Notes: a model not told the origin generated them from the letters alone. Positions 1 to 9,342 are shown, counted from the first letter of the stretch. The stretch is 64,000 nucleotides of DNA from Streptomyces sp. NWU339 (GCF_003143855.1 NZ_QFRK01000005.1:110897-174896); one strand, 5' to 3'. A program made the numbers and translations.

Positions 1-1
1 G

Positions 2-1090
2 CTGGCCGACCGTATCGCCACGCGGGGCCCGGTCGACGCCGCGGAGGCCGCGCGCATCGGCATCGACCTGCTCGGCGCGCTCCGTGGCGCCCACACGGCG
101 GGTGTCCTGCACCGCGACCTCAAACCCGCGAACGTGCTGCTGGAGCGCGGCACCGACCGGGTCGTCCTCACCGACTTCGGGATCGCCCAGGTGGCGGGGG
201 CCACCACGCTCACCGAGTCCGGTTCCTTCGTCGGCTCGCCCGAGTACACCGCCCCCGAGCGGATGTCCGGGGCCAGGACCGGCCCCGAGTCCGACCTGTG
301 GTCGCTCGGCGCCCTGCTGTGCACGGTGCTCAGCGGTGAGTCGCCGTTCCGCCGGGACTCGATCGGCGGGGTCGTGCACGCGGTCGTGACCGAGGAGATA
401 CGGCCACCCGCGCAGGCCGGGCCGATCCTGCCCGTCGTACGAGGCCTGCTGGAGCGCGACCCCGACCGACGGCTGGACGCGGACCGGGCCGAGGGGATGC
501 TGCGGGCCTTCCGTGAGACGGGCCGCACACCGGAGTACCCGCCGCTCGGGTACGCCGTGGCGGCGGAGGCCGAAGGACGGGCGGCCGGCGGGGCAGGGGC
601 GGCTGGAGGAAGCGGAGCCGGGGAAGGAGTTGCCGGAGGATGGGCCGGGCGCACCCGCCCGGCCGACGGCCCCGCCGGGGAACGCCCGGCCCGACAGCCC
701 ACGCGGAGCATGCTCGTGGCCGCGCTGGCCGTCGCCGCGATGGCGGGCGCCGGGGTGTCCGCGGCGGCGCTGCTCCTGGACCATGACGGTGACGGGAGCG
801 GAGGCGGAGGAGGCGGTACGCCGTCCAGCACGGGACCGCGGACACCCGCGAGCCAGTCCCCCGAACCCCGGCCGTCCGATACACCACGCCCGTCCCGCAC
901 GGGCCACCCGTCGGCCACGGTGTCTCCCACAGCGGTGCCTCCCACGACCGTCCCCACGGCTCCCGGCGCGTCCGTCACATCCGGTGCGCCGTCCGATACG
1001 TCGCCCGATGCACCGTCCAATACGCCGTCCAATACGCCATCCAATACGCCATCCAATACGCCGTCCGACGCGACGTCACCGGCCGCATAG
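2..1090 (+). CDS. Membrane Ser/Thr protein kinase, 5'-truncated
   Basis: The reading frame is open from the window edge, so the N-terminus and ATP-binding lobe lie outside. The visible part has the catalytic loop HRDLKPANV (visible residues about 37-45), the Mg-binding TDFGIAQ about 20 residues later, and the activation segment and SPEYTAPER. After the kinase domain comes a Gly/Ala/Pro-rich linker, one transmembrane helix (about visible residues 236-259) and an extracellular tail rich in Pro/Ser/Thr ending in repeated TPSN units. It is a Hanks-type kinase with a cytoplasmic catalytic domain and an outward tail that lacks recognisable PASTA repeats. The next gene is a paralogue in the same orientation, 99 bp downstream, so this is a tandem duplication. 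Substrates cannot be told from sequence. Confidence 0.93.
   Translation: MADRIATRGPVDAAEAARIGIDLLGALRGAHTAGVLHRDLKPANVLLERGTDRVVLTDFGIAQVAGATTLTESGSFVGSPEYTAPERMSGARTGPESDLWSLGALLCTVLSGESPFRRDSIGGVVHAVVTEEIRPPAQAGPILPVVRGLLERDPDRRLDADRAEGMLRAFRETGRTPEYPPLGYAVAAEAEGRAAGGAGAAGGSGAGEGVAGGWAGRTRPADGPAGERPARQPTRSMLVAALAVAAMAGAGVSAAALLLDHDGDGSGGGGGGTPSSTGPRTPASQSPEPRPSDTPRPSRTGHPSATVSPTAVPPTTVPTAPGASVTSGAPSDTSPDAPSNTPSNTPSNTPSNTPSDATSPAA
1012..1068 (+). repeat. 12-bp tandem repeat encoding TPSN
   Basis: About four to five copies of a 12-bp unit (ACGCCRTCCAAT) lie in frame at the 3' end of the truncated kinase gene and encode repeated Thr-Pro-Ser-Asn in the extracellular tail. Being a multiple of three, copy-number change would lengthen the tail without a frameshift. 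Confidence 0.85.
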
Positions 1091-1189
1091 CAGCGCAAAC
1101 GGGAGATAAGCCGCAGGCGGAGTCACGGGTCTGTGACCGGACGGTGTTCGAAGTGGCTCCGTGAGGGGTTGGCGCGATATGGATGGAGC

Positions 1190-2986
1190 ATGAGCAGCCA
1201 CGGGGGAGCCCGCCACGGCGGAGTAGACGAGCCGACGAGTTTTGATCTGCAACCGCCGACCCCGAACCCGGGCCGGGTTCCGAACCCGACCGCGGCCATG
1301 CCGCATCCCGACAACCCGTACGCGTCCCCCACCCAGGTGGTGCCACCACAGGCGCACGCCCGGCAGGGATCGCCGCAGCCGCCCCACTCGCCGCAGCCCT
1401 CCTCACAGCCGTCGCAGGACCCCGGCGTCGGTCGGCTCATCGCCGGTCGTTACCGGCTGCTCTCCAAGCTCGGGCACGGCGGCATGGGCACGGTGTGGCG
1501 GGCCGCGGACGAGACGGTGGACCGCGAGGTCGCCGTCAAGGAGCCCCGCGTCCCGGACCATCTTCCCGAACGCGAATGTGCCAACGCCTTCGAGCGGATG
1601 CGCCGCGAGGCCCGTGCCGCGGCCCGGCTCGACCACCCGGCGGTGGTCAACGTCCATGACGTCGCGCTCGTGGACGGACAGCCGTGGATCGTGATGGAGC
1701 TGGTCCAGGGCCGCTCGTTGGGTGCCGTACTGCAGGAGGAGGGCACCCTCTCCGCGCGCGAGGCGGCCAGGGTCGGCCTGGAGGTGCTCGGTGCGCTGGA
1801 GGCCGCGCACGCGGCCGGCATCCTGCACCGGGACGTGAAGCCGGACAACGTGCTGCTCGGCCGGTACGACCGGGTCGTCCTCACCGACTTCGGCATCGCC
1901 CAGATCGAGGGCGAGACCAACCTGACCGACACCGGCGGCTTCGTCGGTTCGCCCGAGTACATCGCGCCGGAGCGGGTGTTGGGCCAGCGCCCCGGCCCCG
2001 CCTCCGACCTGTGGTCCCTCGGCGTCGTGCTGTACGCGGCCACGGAGGGGGTCTCGCCGTTCCGCCGCAGCAACACGCCCGCGACACTCCAGTCCATCCT
2101 CAACGCCGCGCCCGCGCCGCCGGCCGCCGCGAAGGGGCCGCTGGCCGAGGTCATCACCGGACTGCTGCAGAAGGACCCGGTGCACCGCCCGAACGCCGCG
2201 CAGGTCCGAGTGCTGCTGGAAGCAGTCGTCAACCCGCCCGTGCCCCCGCCCACACAGGTCGTCCACTCCCCGGGCTTCGGCAACGGGTCCGGGCCCGCGT
2301 CCGGCGGCAAGGGCGGCGTTCGAATCGGTTACAAGACGCTGGCCGGTCTGGGGGCGGCGGTCGTCGCCGGAGCGGTGGCCGCGTACCTGGTGATCGCGGA
2401 CCCCTTCGCGGGCCCGCTGCCGGACGGCTGGGAGACCCACAAGGAGGAGGACGTCGCGGCGTCCGTGTCGGTGCCGAAGGGCTATCAGAGGTCCGTGCCC
2501 GACCGGAAGACGGACCAGGACCACTGGGTCAGGTACACGGACCACAGCGGCAGCATCTGGGTCGGCCTGACACTCGAGCGGAAGGCCGAGGGCACCGGTA
2601 ACGACATCGAGGGTTCCGCCGACGCCGAGATGTACGACGACAACAAGCGCTTCAAGGAGAGCGGCAACTACTCCCTCGACATGCCGGAGAACCCGACGAC
2701 GGACCCGAAGCCCAAGCTCACCCACAAGGGGAAGCCGGCCGCGGAGAACACCGTCGTCTACACCACGAACGACAGCCAGAACCCCCGCCCGCGCGAGATG
2801 CGGATCTTCTACTACATGACCTCCGCCGAGGACATGTACAAGCTCACCATCAGCTACCCGGGCAAGGGCGACTTCACGGAGCGCGGGCGTGAGGTGGCGC
2901 AGACCGTGATCGACAACCTGGACATCGAGGAGTCCGCCAAGAAGACCGTCAAGGAGTCCGCCGAGGATCCGGTCGACGAACCCTGA
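1190..2986 (+). CDS. Membrane Ser/Thr protein kinase with extracellular C-terminal domain
   Basis: A Hanks-type kinase of about 598 residues if started at ATG 1190. A GTG at 1133 would add 19 residues; neither start has a well-spaced ribosome site, so the start is uncertain. The first 80 residues are Pro-rich. The kinase domain follows: glycine loop GHGGMGTVW (about residue 95), invariant Lys in VAVKE (about 117), HRDVKPDNV, TDFGIAQ and SPEYIAPER. A transmembrane helix lies near residues 380-402, then a 170-residue outer domain with Trp/Tyr-rich stretches but no PASTA repeats. It is a paralogue of the upstream truncated kinase; the RVVLTDFGIAQ segment is almost identical. It probably senses an envelope signal through the outer domain and phosphorylates cytoplasmic targets. 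Confidence 0.93.
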   Translation: MSSHGGARHGGVDEPTSFDLQPPTPNPGRVPNPTAAMPHPDNPYASPTQVVPPQAHARQGSPQPPHSPQPSSQPSQDPGVGRLIAGRYRLLSKLGHGGMGTVWRAADETVDREVAVKEPRVPDHLPERECANAFERMRREARAAARLDHPAVVNVHDVALVDGQPWIVMELVQGRSLGAVLQEEGTLSAREAARVGLEVLGALEAAHAAGILHRDVKPDNVLLGRYDRVVLTDFGIAQIEGETNLTDTGGFVGSPEYIAPERVLGQRPGPASDLWSLGVVLYAATEGVSPFRRSNTPATLQSILNAAPAPPAAAKGPLAEVITGLLQKDPVHRPNAAQVRVLLEAVVNPPVPPPTQVVHSPGFGNGSGPASGGKGGVRIGYKTLAGLGAAVVAGAVAAYLVIADPFAGPLPDGWETHKEEDVAASVSVPKGYQRSVPDRKTDQDHWVRYTDHSGSIWVGLTLERKAEGTGNDIEGSADAEMYDDNKRFKESGNYSLDMPENPTTDPKPKLTHKGKPAAENTVVYTTNDSQNPRPREMRIFYYMTSAEDMYKLTISYPGKGDFTERGREVAQTVIDNLDIEESAKKTVKESAEDPVDEP

Positions 2987-3094
2987 ACCGATCAACGCCC
3001 TGATCAGCGGGTTTGTTGCCAGCGTTCACTGGCGCGGTGTGTGAGCGGTCCGTGAATCTGTTACCGGCGGGTACACAAAGCGTCCGCGTGGGCA

Positions 3095-3100
3095 TACCCT
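3095..3100 (+). promoter_or_regulatory. -10 element for a leaderless dehydrogenase mRNA
   Basis: TACCCT lies 7 bases before ATG 3108, the spacing expected when transcription begins at the start codon. No Shine-Dalgarno sequence lies between, and no strong -35 is visible. This supports a leaderless transcript and the chosen start. Confidence 0.5.
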
Positions 3101-3107
3101 GCGGCTC

Positions 3108-4724
3108 ATGACGGACGTGCAGACCACCCGGGACACCACCGGCACCAACCCTCTCGCCCCCGCCCCGGCGGGCGCCCGCACCGCGGCCGACGTGGTCACT
3201 CCCGAACTGGTCGCCCAGCTCACCAAGGGCGTCGTCGGTTCCGGGCGGACCGCCAACCACACGCCCTTCACCGGCGAGAAGCTGGCGGACCTCCCCGAGT
3301 CGACCCCCGAGGACGTGGAGCGGGCCTTCGAGGCGGCCCGCACCGCCCAGGCCGTGTGGGCGCAGATCCCGGTACGGCGGCGCGCCGCCGTTCTGCTCCG
3401 GTTCCACGACCTGGTGCTCGAACGCCAGGCCGAGGTGCTCGACCTGATCCAGCTGGAGACCGGCAAGGCCCGCCTGCACGCCCACGAGGAGGTCCAGGCC
3501 GTCGCCATCGCCGCCCGCCACTACGGCCGCCGGGCCGCCGCGTATCTGCGGCCCAAGCGCCACGCGGGTGCCGTGCCGGCCCTCACGAAGGTCACCGAAC
3601 TGCGTCACCCGCGCGGTGTCGTCGGCCAGATCGCGCCCTGGAACTACCCGCTCGAACTGTCCGTCGGCGACGCGCTCCCGGCGTTCGTCGCGGGCAACGC
3701 GGTCGTGATGAAGCCCGACACGGAGACCTGCCTCACCGCGCTCTGGGCCCGTGACCTGCTGATCGAGGCCGGACTGCCCGCCGACGTCTTCCAGGTCGTG
3801 CTCGGCGAGGGGCCGGTCGTCGGTCCGGAGGTCGTCCGGCACGCCGACTACGTCTCCTTCACCGGCTCCACCCGCACCGGCCGCGAGGTCGCCCGGAGCG
3901 CCGCCGCCCGCCTGGTCGGCGTCTCCCTCGAGCTCGGCGGCAAGAACGCCATGCTGGTCCTGGAGGACGCCGACCTGGACAAGGCCGCCGCCGGCGCCGT
4001 CCGCGCCTGCTTCTCCTCCGCGGGCCAGCTCTGCATCTCCATCGAGCGGCTGTACGTCCACGAGTCGGTCGCCGACGCCTTCCTGGAGCGCTTCGCCGCC
4101 CGGACCCGCGCGATCCGCCTCGGCACCTCCCTGAGCTACGGCGCCGACATGGGCTCCCTGGTCGGCGAACGCCAGTTGGACGCCGTCACCCGGCACGTGG
4201 AGGACGCCGTCGCCAAGGGCGCCAAGGTGATCGCGGGCGGCACGGCCCGTCCGGACGTCGGGCCGTACTTCTACGAGCCGACCATCCTCGACGGCGTCGA
4301 GGAGTCCATGACCGTCTGCGCGGAGGAGACCTTCGGCCCGGTCGTCTCCCTCTACCGCTTCGGCTCCGACGACGAGGCCGTCGAACGCGCCAACTCCACC
4401 CCGTACGGCCTGAACGCCTCGGTCTGGACGAAGGACGCCCGGCGCGGCCGCGAGGTGGCTGGCCGGCTGCGCACCGGCACGGTCAACATCAACGAGGGGT
4501 ACGCGCCCGCCTACGGCAGCGTCCAGTCGCCGATGGGCGGCATGAAGGACTCCGGCCTCGGCCGCCGGCACGGCTCCGAGGGCATCCTCAAGTACACGGA
4601 GGCCCAGACCGTCGCGCACCAGCGGCTGCTGCCGATGGCTCCCTCCCTCGGCCTGGACGACGAGCGGTACGCGGAGTTCATGAGCCGGAGCCTGCGTCTG
4701 ATGAAGGCATTCCGTTTCCGCTAG
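3108..4724 (+). CDS. gabD: Succinate-semialdehyde dehydrogenase (NAD(P)+)
   Basis: A 538-residue aldehyde dehydrogenase, long for the family because of a roughly 35-residue Pro/Ala-rich N-terminal extension. Family motifs are intact: PWNYP in the cofactor domain, FTGS, general base Glu275 in LELGGKN, and nucleophile Cys309 in GQLCIS. The overall pattern, with an AVPAL linker and an SLGLDDERYAEFMSRSLRLMK-type C-terminus, is that of actinobacterial succinic-semialdehyde dehydrogenases, which feed 4-aminobutyrate carbon into the TCA cycle as succinate. Substrate choice is inferred from family resemblance, not proven. A GMC oxidoreductase follows 61 bp downstream on the same strand and is probably co-transcribed. 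Confidence 0.88.
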   Translation: MTDVQTTRDTTGTNPLAPAPAGARTAADVVTPELVAQLTKGVVGSGRTANHTPFTGEKLADLPESTPEDVERAFEAARTAQAVWAQIPVRRRAAVLLRFHDLVLERQAEVLDLIQLETGKARLHAHEEVQAVAIAARHYGRRAAAYLRPKRHAGAVPALTKVTELRHPRGVVGQIAPWNYPLELSVGDALPAFVAGNAVVMKPDTETCLTALWARDLLIEAGLPADVFQVVLGEGPVVGPEVVRHADYVSFTGSTRTGREVARSAAARLVGVSLELGGKNAMLVLEDADLDKAAAGAVRACFSSAGQLCISIERLYVHESVADAFLERFAARTRAIRLGTSLSYGADMGSLVGERQLDAVTRHVEDAVAKGAKVIAGGTARPDVGPYFYEPTILDGVEESMTVCAEETFGPVVSLYRFGSDDEAVERANSTPYGLNASVWTKDARRGREVAGRLRTGTVNINEGYAPAYGSVQSPMGGMKDSGLGRRHGSEGILKYTEAQTVAHQRLLPMAPSLGLDDERYAEFMSRSLRLMKAFRFR

Positions 4725-4785
4725 CCCGCCCCGCCCTGCCCCGACCGGGCCAAGCCGGCACCGCAGCTTTCGACGAGGAGAGCAC

Positions 4786-6663
4786 GTGTCACAGGAGAAC
4801 TCCGTCCAGGAACGGAACGACGAACGCGAGGACGAAACGCCGCACGACACGGCGCATGACACGGTGCATGACACCGCGTACGACGCCGTGTACGACTACG
4901 ACGTCCTCGTCGTCGGCTCGGGCTTCGGCGGTTCCGTCACGGCCCTGCGCCTGACCGAGAAGGGCTACCGCGTCGGCGTACTGGAAGCGGGCCGCCGCTT
5001 CACCCGTGACTCCCTGCCGAAGAACTCCTGGGACCTGAGGAACTACCTGTGGGCACCCAGGCTCGGCATGTACGGCATCCAGCGCATCCATCTGCTGGGC
5101 AACGTGATGGTCCTGGCCGGCGCGGGCGTCGGCGGCGGTTCCCTCAACTACGCCAACACCCTCTACGTGCCGCCCAAACCCTTCTTCGACGACCCGCAGT
5201 GGCGCGGCATCACCGACTGGCAGGACGAGCTGAAGCCGTACTACGACCAGGCGCGGCGCATGCTGGGCGTACGGCTCAACCCGACGACGACCCCGTCCGA
5301 CGTGCACCTGAAGGCGGCGGCCGAGCGGATGGGCGTGGGCGACACCTTCCACATGGCCCCGGTCGGCGTCTTCTTCGGCGACGGCGAGGACGCCGACGGC
5401 ACGGTGCGGGCGAAGCCGGGGCGGGAGGTGGCCGACCCGTACTTCGGCGGGGCGGGACCCGCGCGCCGGGCCTGTACCGAATGCGGCGAGTGCATGACCG
5501 GTTGCCGGCACGGCGCGAAGAACACCCTCAACGAGAACTACCTCCACCTCGCCGAGAAGGCGGGCGCGGTCGTCCACCCCATGACGACGGCCGTGTCGGT
5601 GACGGAGGACTCGCAGAACGGATTCGCCGTCGCCACGCTCCCCACCGACAACCGCCGCAAGGGCGGCGGGCGGACCTTCCGGGCCCGCCGCGTCGTGCTG
5701 GCCGCCGGCACGTACGGCACCCAGACACTGCTGCACCGGATGAAGGCCGACGGCCGGCTCCCGCACATATCGGACAGGCTGGGCGAGCTGACCCGTACCA
5801 ACTCCGAGGCGCTGGTCGGCGCGCAGACCGATGACCGCCGCTACCGCAGGGCGACAGGGGCACCCAAGGTCGACTTCACCCGCGGCGTGGCCATCACCTC
5901 GTCGATCCACCCCGACGAGAACACCCATATCGAACCGGTCCGTTACGGTCGCGGCTCCAACTCGATGGGCGGCCTGTCGATCCTCCAGGTCCCGTACGCG
6001 GGCGGTGGTTCGGGCGCGGCCAGGGTGCTGGGCTGGCTGGGCAACGCGGCGAGGCACCCCTGGCTGATGATGCGTTCGCTCTCCAACCGGCGCTGGTCGG
6101 AGCGGACCATCATCGGCCTGGTGATGCAGTCGTTGGACAACTCCCTGACGACGTACCTGAAACCGTCCGGGGCGGGCCGCGGGCTGCTCACCGCGCGGCA
6201 GGGCCACGGTGCCGCCAACCCCAAGCAGATCAAGGCGGCCACGGAGGGCGCGTCCGCCCTGGCGGCCGAGATCAACGGGTTCGCCGGTTCCAACATCGGC
6301 GAGTTGTCGGGCATGCCGCTCACCGCCCACTTCCTGGGCGGCTGCCCCATCGGCGCCACCCGGGACACCGGCGTGGTCGACCCGTACCACCGCCTCTACG
6401 GTCACCCCGGCATCTCGGTCGTGGACGGGGCGGCGGTCTCGGCGAACCTGGGCGTGAACCCGTCCCTGACGATCACGGCACAGGCCGAGCGGGCCATGTC
6501 GTACTGGCCCAACAAGGGCGAACCCGACCCTCGTCCGCAGCAGGGGGCGGCCTATGAGCGGCTCCAGCCGGTCGAGCCGAAGTCGCCGGCGGTCCCGGCG
6601 GACGCGTTCGGCGCGCTGAGGCTGCCGTTCCTGGGGATGCCGGCGGTGCCGCCGAAGAAGTAG
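4786..6663 (+). CDS. GMC-family FAD oxidoreductase (cholesterol-oxidase-like)
   Basis: A 625-residue flavoprotein starting at GTG 4786, with GAGGAG 5-10 bases upstream. A hydrophilic N-terminal stretch has His-Asp-Thr-Ala repeats (about residues 20-37). The FAD-binding motif follows (VVGSGFGGSVTALRL, then VLEAGRRF at the end of the second strand). A Cys cluster CTECGECMTGC (about residues 230-240) is typical of this bacterial GMC branch. The C-terminal GMC signature includes HFLGGCPIG and VVDGAAVSANLGVNPSLTI. Such proteins oxidise alcohols, including sterol-like substrates; the true substrate here is unknown. Position behind the succinic-semialdehyde dehydrogenase suggests a shared transcript but does not identify the pathway. 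Confidence 0.85.
   Translation: MSQENSVQERNDEREDETPHDTAHDTVHDTAYDAVYDYDVLVVGSGFGGSVTALRLTEKGYRVGVLEAGRRFTRDSLPKNSWDLRNYLWAPRLGMYGIQRIHLLGNVMVLAGAGVGGGSLNYANTLYVPPKPFFDDPQWRGITDWQDELKPYYDQARRMLGVRLNPTTTPSDVHLKAAAERMGVGDTFHMAPVGVFFGDGEDADGTVRAKPGREVADPYFGGAGPARRACTECGECMTGCRHGAKNTLNENYLHLAEKAGAVVHPMTTAVSVTEDSQNGFAVATLPTDNRRKGGGRTFRARRVVLAAGTYGTQTLLHRMKADGRLPHISDRLGELTRTNSEALVGAQTDDRRYRRATGAPKVDFTRGVAITSSIHPDENTHIEPVRYGRGSNSMGGLSILQVPYAGGGSGAARVLGWLGNAARHPWLMMRSLSNRRWSERTIIGLVMQSLDNSLTTYLKPSGAGRGLLTARQGHGAANPKQIKAATEGASALAAEINGFAGSNIGELSGMPLTAHFLGGCPIGATRDTGVVDPYHRLYGHPGISVVDGAAVSANLGVNPSLTITAQAERAMSYWPNKGEPDPRPQQGAAYERLQPVEPKSPAVPADAFGALRLPFLGMPAVPPKK
4843..4896 (+). repeat. 12-bp in-frame repeat encoding HDTA/HDTV/YDAV
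   Basis: Four degenerate copies of a 12-bp unit encode HDTA, HDTV, HDTA and YDAV before the FAD-binding fold. The repeat stays in frame and adds an acidic, His-rich N-terminal tail absent from the enzyme core. Confidence 0.8.
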
Positions 6664-6693
6664 CCGCGGCAGCCGGGCGGTCCGAACGGGCCG

Positions 6694-6721
6694 GGTGATC
6701 CGGGTGATCCGAGTGATCCGG
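6694..6721. repeat. Short GTGATCCGG tandem repeat
   Basis: Three near-identical 9-bp units (GTGATCCGG/A) lie directly after the GMC gene and before the terminator. No function is apparent. Confidence 0.7.
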
Positions 6722-6730
6722 GGAAGGAAA

Positions 6731-6764
6731 GAGGACCTGCGCCCCCCTCCGAGCGCAGGTCCTC
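6731..6764. terminator. Bidirectional terminator between convergent genes
   Basis: A perfect 12-bp stem (GAGGACCTGCGC with its complement) and 10-nt loop lie between the convergent GMC and surface-protein genes. A pyrimidine-rich tail (TTCCCTAT on plus, TTTCCTT on minus) follows on each strand. Confidence 0.85.
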
Positions 6765-6810
6765 TTCCCTATATCTGCGGCGTGTTCACGCCACCTTGCT
6801 CACGGCGTGC

Positions 6811-7860
6811 TTACGCCACCGCACCGGCCTGGCGGCGACGCACCACGAACACCGCACCCGCACCGGCCACGACGGCGGCACCGCCGAGGAGACCGACCAT
6901 CGGAAGCGCGGAGCTGGAACCGGTCTCGGCCAGGCTGCCGGTGACCTTCGGCGTGTCGGCGGCCGGCTTCTTGTTCGTGACGGGGGCCTTGCCGCCTTCC
7001 TGCGGCTTGGTGCCGTCCGTGTCCGTACCGGCGGCCACGATCTGGAACCTGTACGACACGTCACCGAAGCCGGTGCACTCGCCGTCGCTGTCGCCGTAGA
7101 TCGTCGCGCCGAGCGAGAAGGCGGCGCCGGCCGGGGCGGAGGGCTTCACATTGATCCGCAGCGGGATGTTGACCTGGTAGCCCGCTTCGAGTTCGGTGCT
7201 GTAGCCGATGTAACCGGCCGCGTAGCCCTCTTCGTTGAGGTCGTGCCAGGCCTCGTTGTTCGGGTCCTGGACCTGCAGCTCGACCTGCTTGCTCGTGAAC
7301 AGGTCCTCCCAGTTCGCCTCGGCGGAGGCTCCGGCGAAGTAGTCGAGGTTCTCGAGGGTGGAGTCGGAGTTGTTCACCACGTCCAGCGAGAACTTGTGCC
7401 AGCCGCTGCCCGCCGCGATCTTGCCGGGCAGGCCGGAGATGCCGACATCGACCTTGGTGTCCTCGCAGATGGACGGCTCGGGGTCCGGAGTCTCGGACTC
7501 CTCCGGCTCCGACTCGCTGGGCGTGGGCTCGGGCTCGGGCTCGGGGGCGGAGGTGGAGGGGCTCGGGGCCGGGTCCGACTCGGTGACGGAGGGGCTGGGC
7601 GTGTTCTCCGGCGTCTCCTCGTCGGGCGCGTCGGTCTCGGTCTCGCCGGGGGGGTTCGTGTCGTCGGTCGTCTCGGGGTCGGACGGCTCGGTGGCCGGGT
7701 CGCTCGTCTTCTCCGGCTCGGTCTCCTCGGGATTCGACTCGGAGGAGACGGCGTTTGCCGGGGCCGAATCGGTCGCGTACGCGGCCGGAGCCGCGAGGAG
7801 CGCAGCCGGGGCGATCACTGCTGTTGCGGCCGCAACAGCCATGGCGCGGCGGAGCTTCAT
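6811..7860 (-). CDS. LAETG cell-wall-anchored surface protein
   Basis: A 349-residue secreted protein. It has a signal peptide (about residues 1-29, cleaving after PAAYA), then a long Ser/Glu/Thr/Pro-rich spacer to about residue 130. A folded domain of roughly 150 residues with two conserved-looking Cys follows. The end is a sorting signal: LAETG (310-314), hydrophobic helix and RRRQ tail. LAxTG is the motif used by class E sortases of Streptomyces, so the protein is predicted to be covalently linked to peptidoglycan. No sortase gene is in the window. The long flexible spacer would carry the domain through the wall. The binding partner is unknown. Confidence 0.88.
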   Translation of the reverse strand: MKLRRAMAVAAATAVIAPAALLAAPAAYATDSAPANAVSSESNPEETEPEKTSDPATEPSDPETTDDTNPPGETETDAPDEETPENTPSPSVTESDPAPSPSTSAPEPEPEPTPSESEPEESETPDPEPSICEDTKVDVGISGLPGKIAAGSGWHKFSLDVVNNSDSTLENLDYFAGASAEANWEDLFTSKQVELQVQDPNNEAWHDLNEEGYAAGYIGYSTELEAGYQVNIPLRINVKPSAPAGAAFSLGATIYGDSDGECTGFGDVSYRFQIVAAGTDTDGTKPQEGGKAPVTNKKPAADTPKVTGSLAETGSSSALPMVGLLGGAAVVAGAGAVFVVRRRQAGAVA

Positions 7861-8009
7861 GAAGACCTCGGTAAGTCAGGTGTACCGCCGGTTGCGGTAC
7901 GCGTCAGGGGGGAGGCCTCCGCGGTGGGGCGCGGGGTGTGGCCCGTGGTTCTGATGGTTTGATCACCGAAGCCTGTGAATGGTTGTCCTGACTCTGACAG
8001 AAAGTTTAT

Positions 8010-8023
8010 GTGAGGTGGATCAC
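8010..8023. promoter_or_regulatory. Possible Crp-like palindrome GTGA-N6-TCAC
   Basis: GTGAGGTGGATCAC lies between the divergent surface-protein and membrane-protein genes. It has the GTGA-N6-TCAC symmetry of Crp/Fnr-family sites but misses the G of the Streptomyces GTG-N6-GNCAC consensus. A 10-mer TGACAGAAAG occurs on both sides (7995 and 8092). Function is uncertain. Confidence 0.3.
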
Positions 8024-8112
8024 TCGTACGGGGTGATCGGCTCGGGCGTACGCTCACCCTTCGATCCGCGTTGACGAAATCCGACACCTCTTGACAGAAA
8101 GCGCGTCACTCA

Positions 8113-9342
8113 GTGCCTGAGCAGCCGTCCGAAGAGCCCACGAGACCGGAGTCCTCCACCCCGCCCGACGATGTGTGGGACAAATTCTTCGCGGACAGTG
8201 AGCGCGACATCCACGCCTCCGCCCCGAAGGAACCGTCCGCGCGGGCGCGGATGGTGACCGAGCGGCTGCGCGCCATGGACGAGGCGCAGGCCGGGTCGAG
8301 CGGCGGTGGCGGAAAGCGCCGTTGGGGCCGGAACAAGCCCGCCGCCCCGCCCGCTCAGCCCGAGGGGTGGCGCACCGGGCCCGCCTGGCAGGAGATGAAC
8401 GGCCGCACCACGCGCCGGCGCACGGGCTGGAGCGTCGTCGGCGTGCTGGTGGCCGTAGCGGTGGCCGTGGTCGCCGTCAACCCGTCCGGCGCGCTCTCCT
8501 GGCTGCCCGGCGATCTCGGTGGCGGTGCGGACGCGTCGGACGGGACGAACGGCGCACCGCTGGCCCCCGAGACCGCCCGCCCCACGAGCGCCCCCTCCGC
8601 GGCCCCCGCCGATATGCCCACCCGGGAGCGGCCGTTCGCCGGATCTCCGGCCGCGCGGTGGGAGTCGGGAGCGGAGGCGATCCGGTTGCCGGAGGGGAAG
8701 GCGAAGGCCGTCAACGGAGTCTCCGCAGCCTCCGTCGAGGCGGCTCTGGAAGGGGCGAGGGACTTCCTGATCGCCTCGAACCTCGACCATGAGGTGATCA
8801 TGGGGGCCGAGCCGAAGGAGGCGCTGGCCCTCCTCGACCCGTTGATGGGGGACTACCTCGCCGAGCTGCGCACGGGGCTGCGCAAGCCCACGGTGAAGAA
8901 CGACCCGGTGTGGACGTTCACCCGGTTCGACCCCGACGAGGTCGAACTGGTGGACGACGTGAGGGTTCGTGGCCGTCTGACGGTCGAGCCTGTGCGCGGA
9001 ACCGCCGGGAAGGCCGTGGTCAAGGGTGACTACACCTTCGTGTACGCGCTCGCCCGCCAGGGTGGGGACGAGGTGGCCCGGGTGATCGCGCGCCGGGTGA
9101 TCGAGGTGGAGGCGGTGGACCCCGCCAGGTTCCAGGCGACCGACGGACGCATCTGGCTCGGCGACATCAACAGCGAGATCAGCAACGACGACTGCCGGGA
9201 CGGCGACGGAGTGATCCGTCCGCAGTTCCTCGCCGACCTGGAAGACGGCTCCGTACCGACGGGGGAGGCGCGGGATCCGTACGACCGGAGCCAGGGGTTG
9301 GAGGGGGCCGCCGAGGAATGCGGCGTCGTGTCCCGCACCTGA
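8113..9342 (+). CDS. Single-pass membrane protein of unknown function
   Basis: A 409-residue protein started at GTG 8113. The hydrophilic N-terminus contains a DDVWDKFFADSERDI segment and a PSARARMVTERLRAMDE helix, then a basic patch and one transmembrane helix (about 106-124). A Pro/Ala-rich linker leads to an outer domain of about 220 residues. That domain has a regular alpha/beta look (VEAALEGARDFLIASNL, DPVWTFTRFDPDEVEL, GDYTFVYAL) and two Cys near the C-terminus. Topology is cytoplasmic N-terminus and extracellular C-terminal domain. I do not recognise the family; it resembles membrane proteins conserved next to guaA in Streptomyces. A strong terminator follows, so it is probably monocistronic. 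Confidence 0.85.
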   Translation: MPEQPSEEPTRPESSTPPDDVWDKFFADSERDIHASAPKEPSARARMVTERLRAMDEAQAGSSGGGGKRRWGRNKPAAPPAQPEGWRTGPAWQEMNGRTTRRRTGWSVVGVLVAVAVAVVAVNPSGALSWLPGDLGGGADASDGTNGAPLAPETARPTSAPSAAPADMPTRERPFAGSPAARWESGAEAIRLPEGKAKAVNGVSAASVEAALEGARDFLIASNLDHEVIMGAEPKEALALLDPLMGDYLAELRTGLRKPTVKNDPVWTFTRFDPDEVELVDDVRVRGRLTVEPVRGTAGKAVVKGDYTFVYALARQGGDEVARVIARRVIEVEAVDPARFQATDGRIWLGDINSEISNDDCRDGDGVIRPQFLADLEDGSVPTGEARDPYDRSQGLEGAAEECGVVSRT

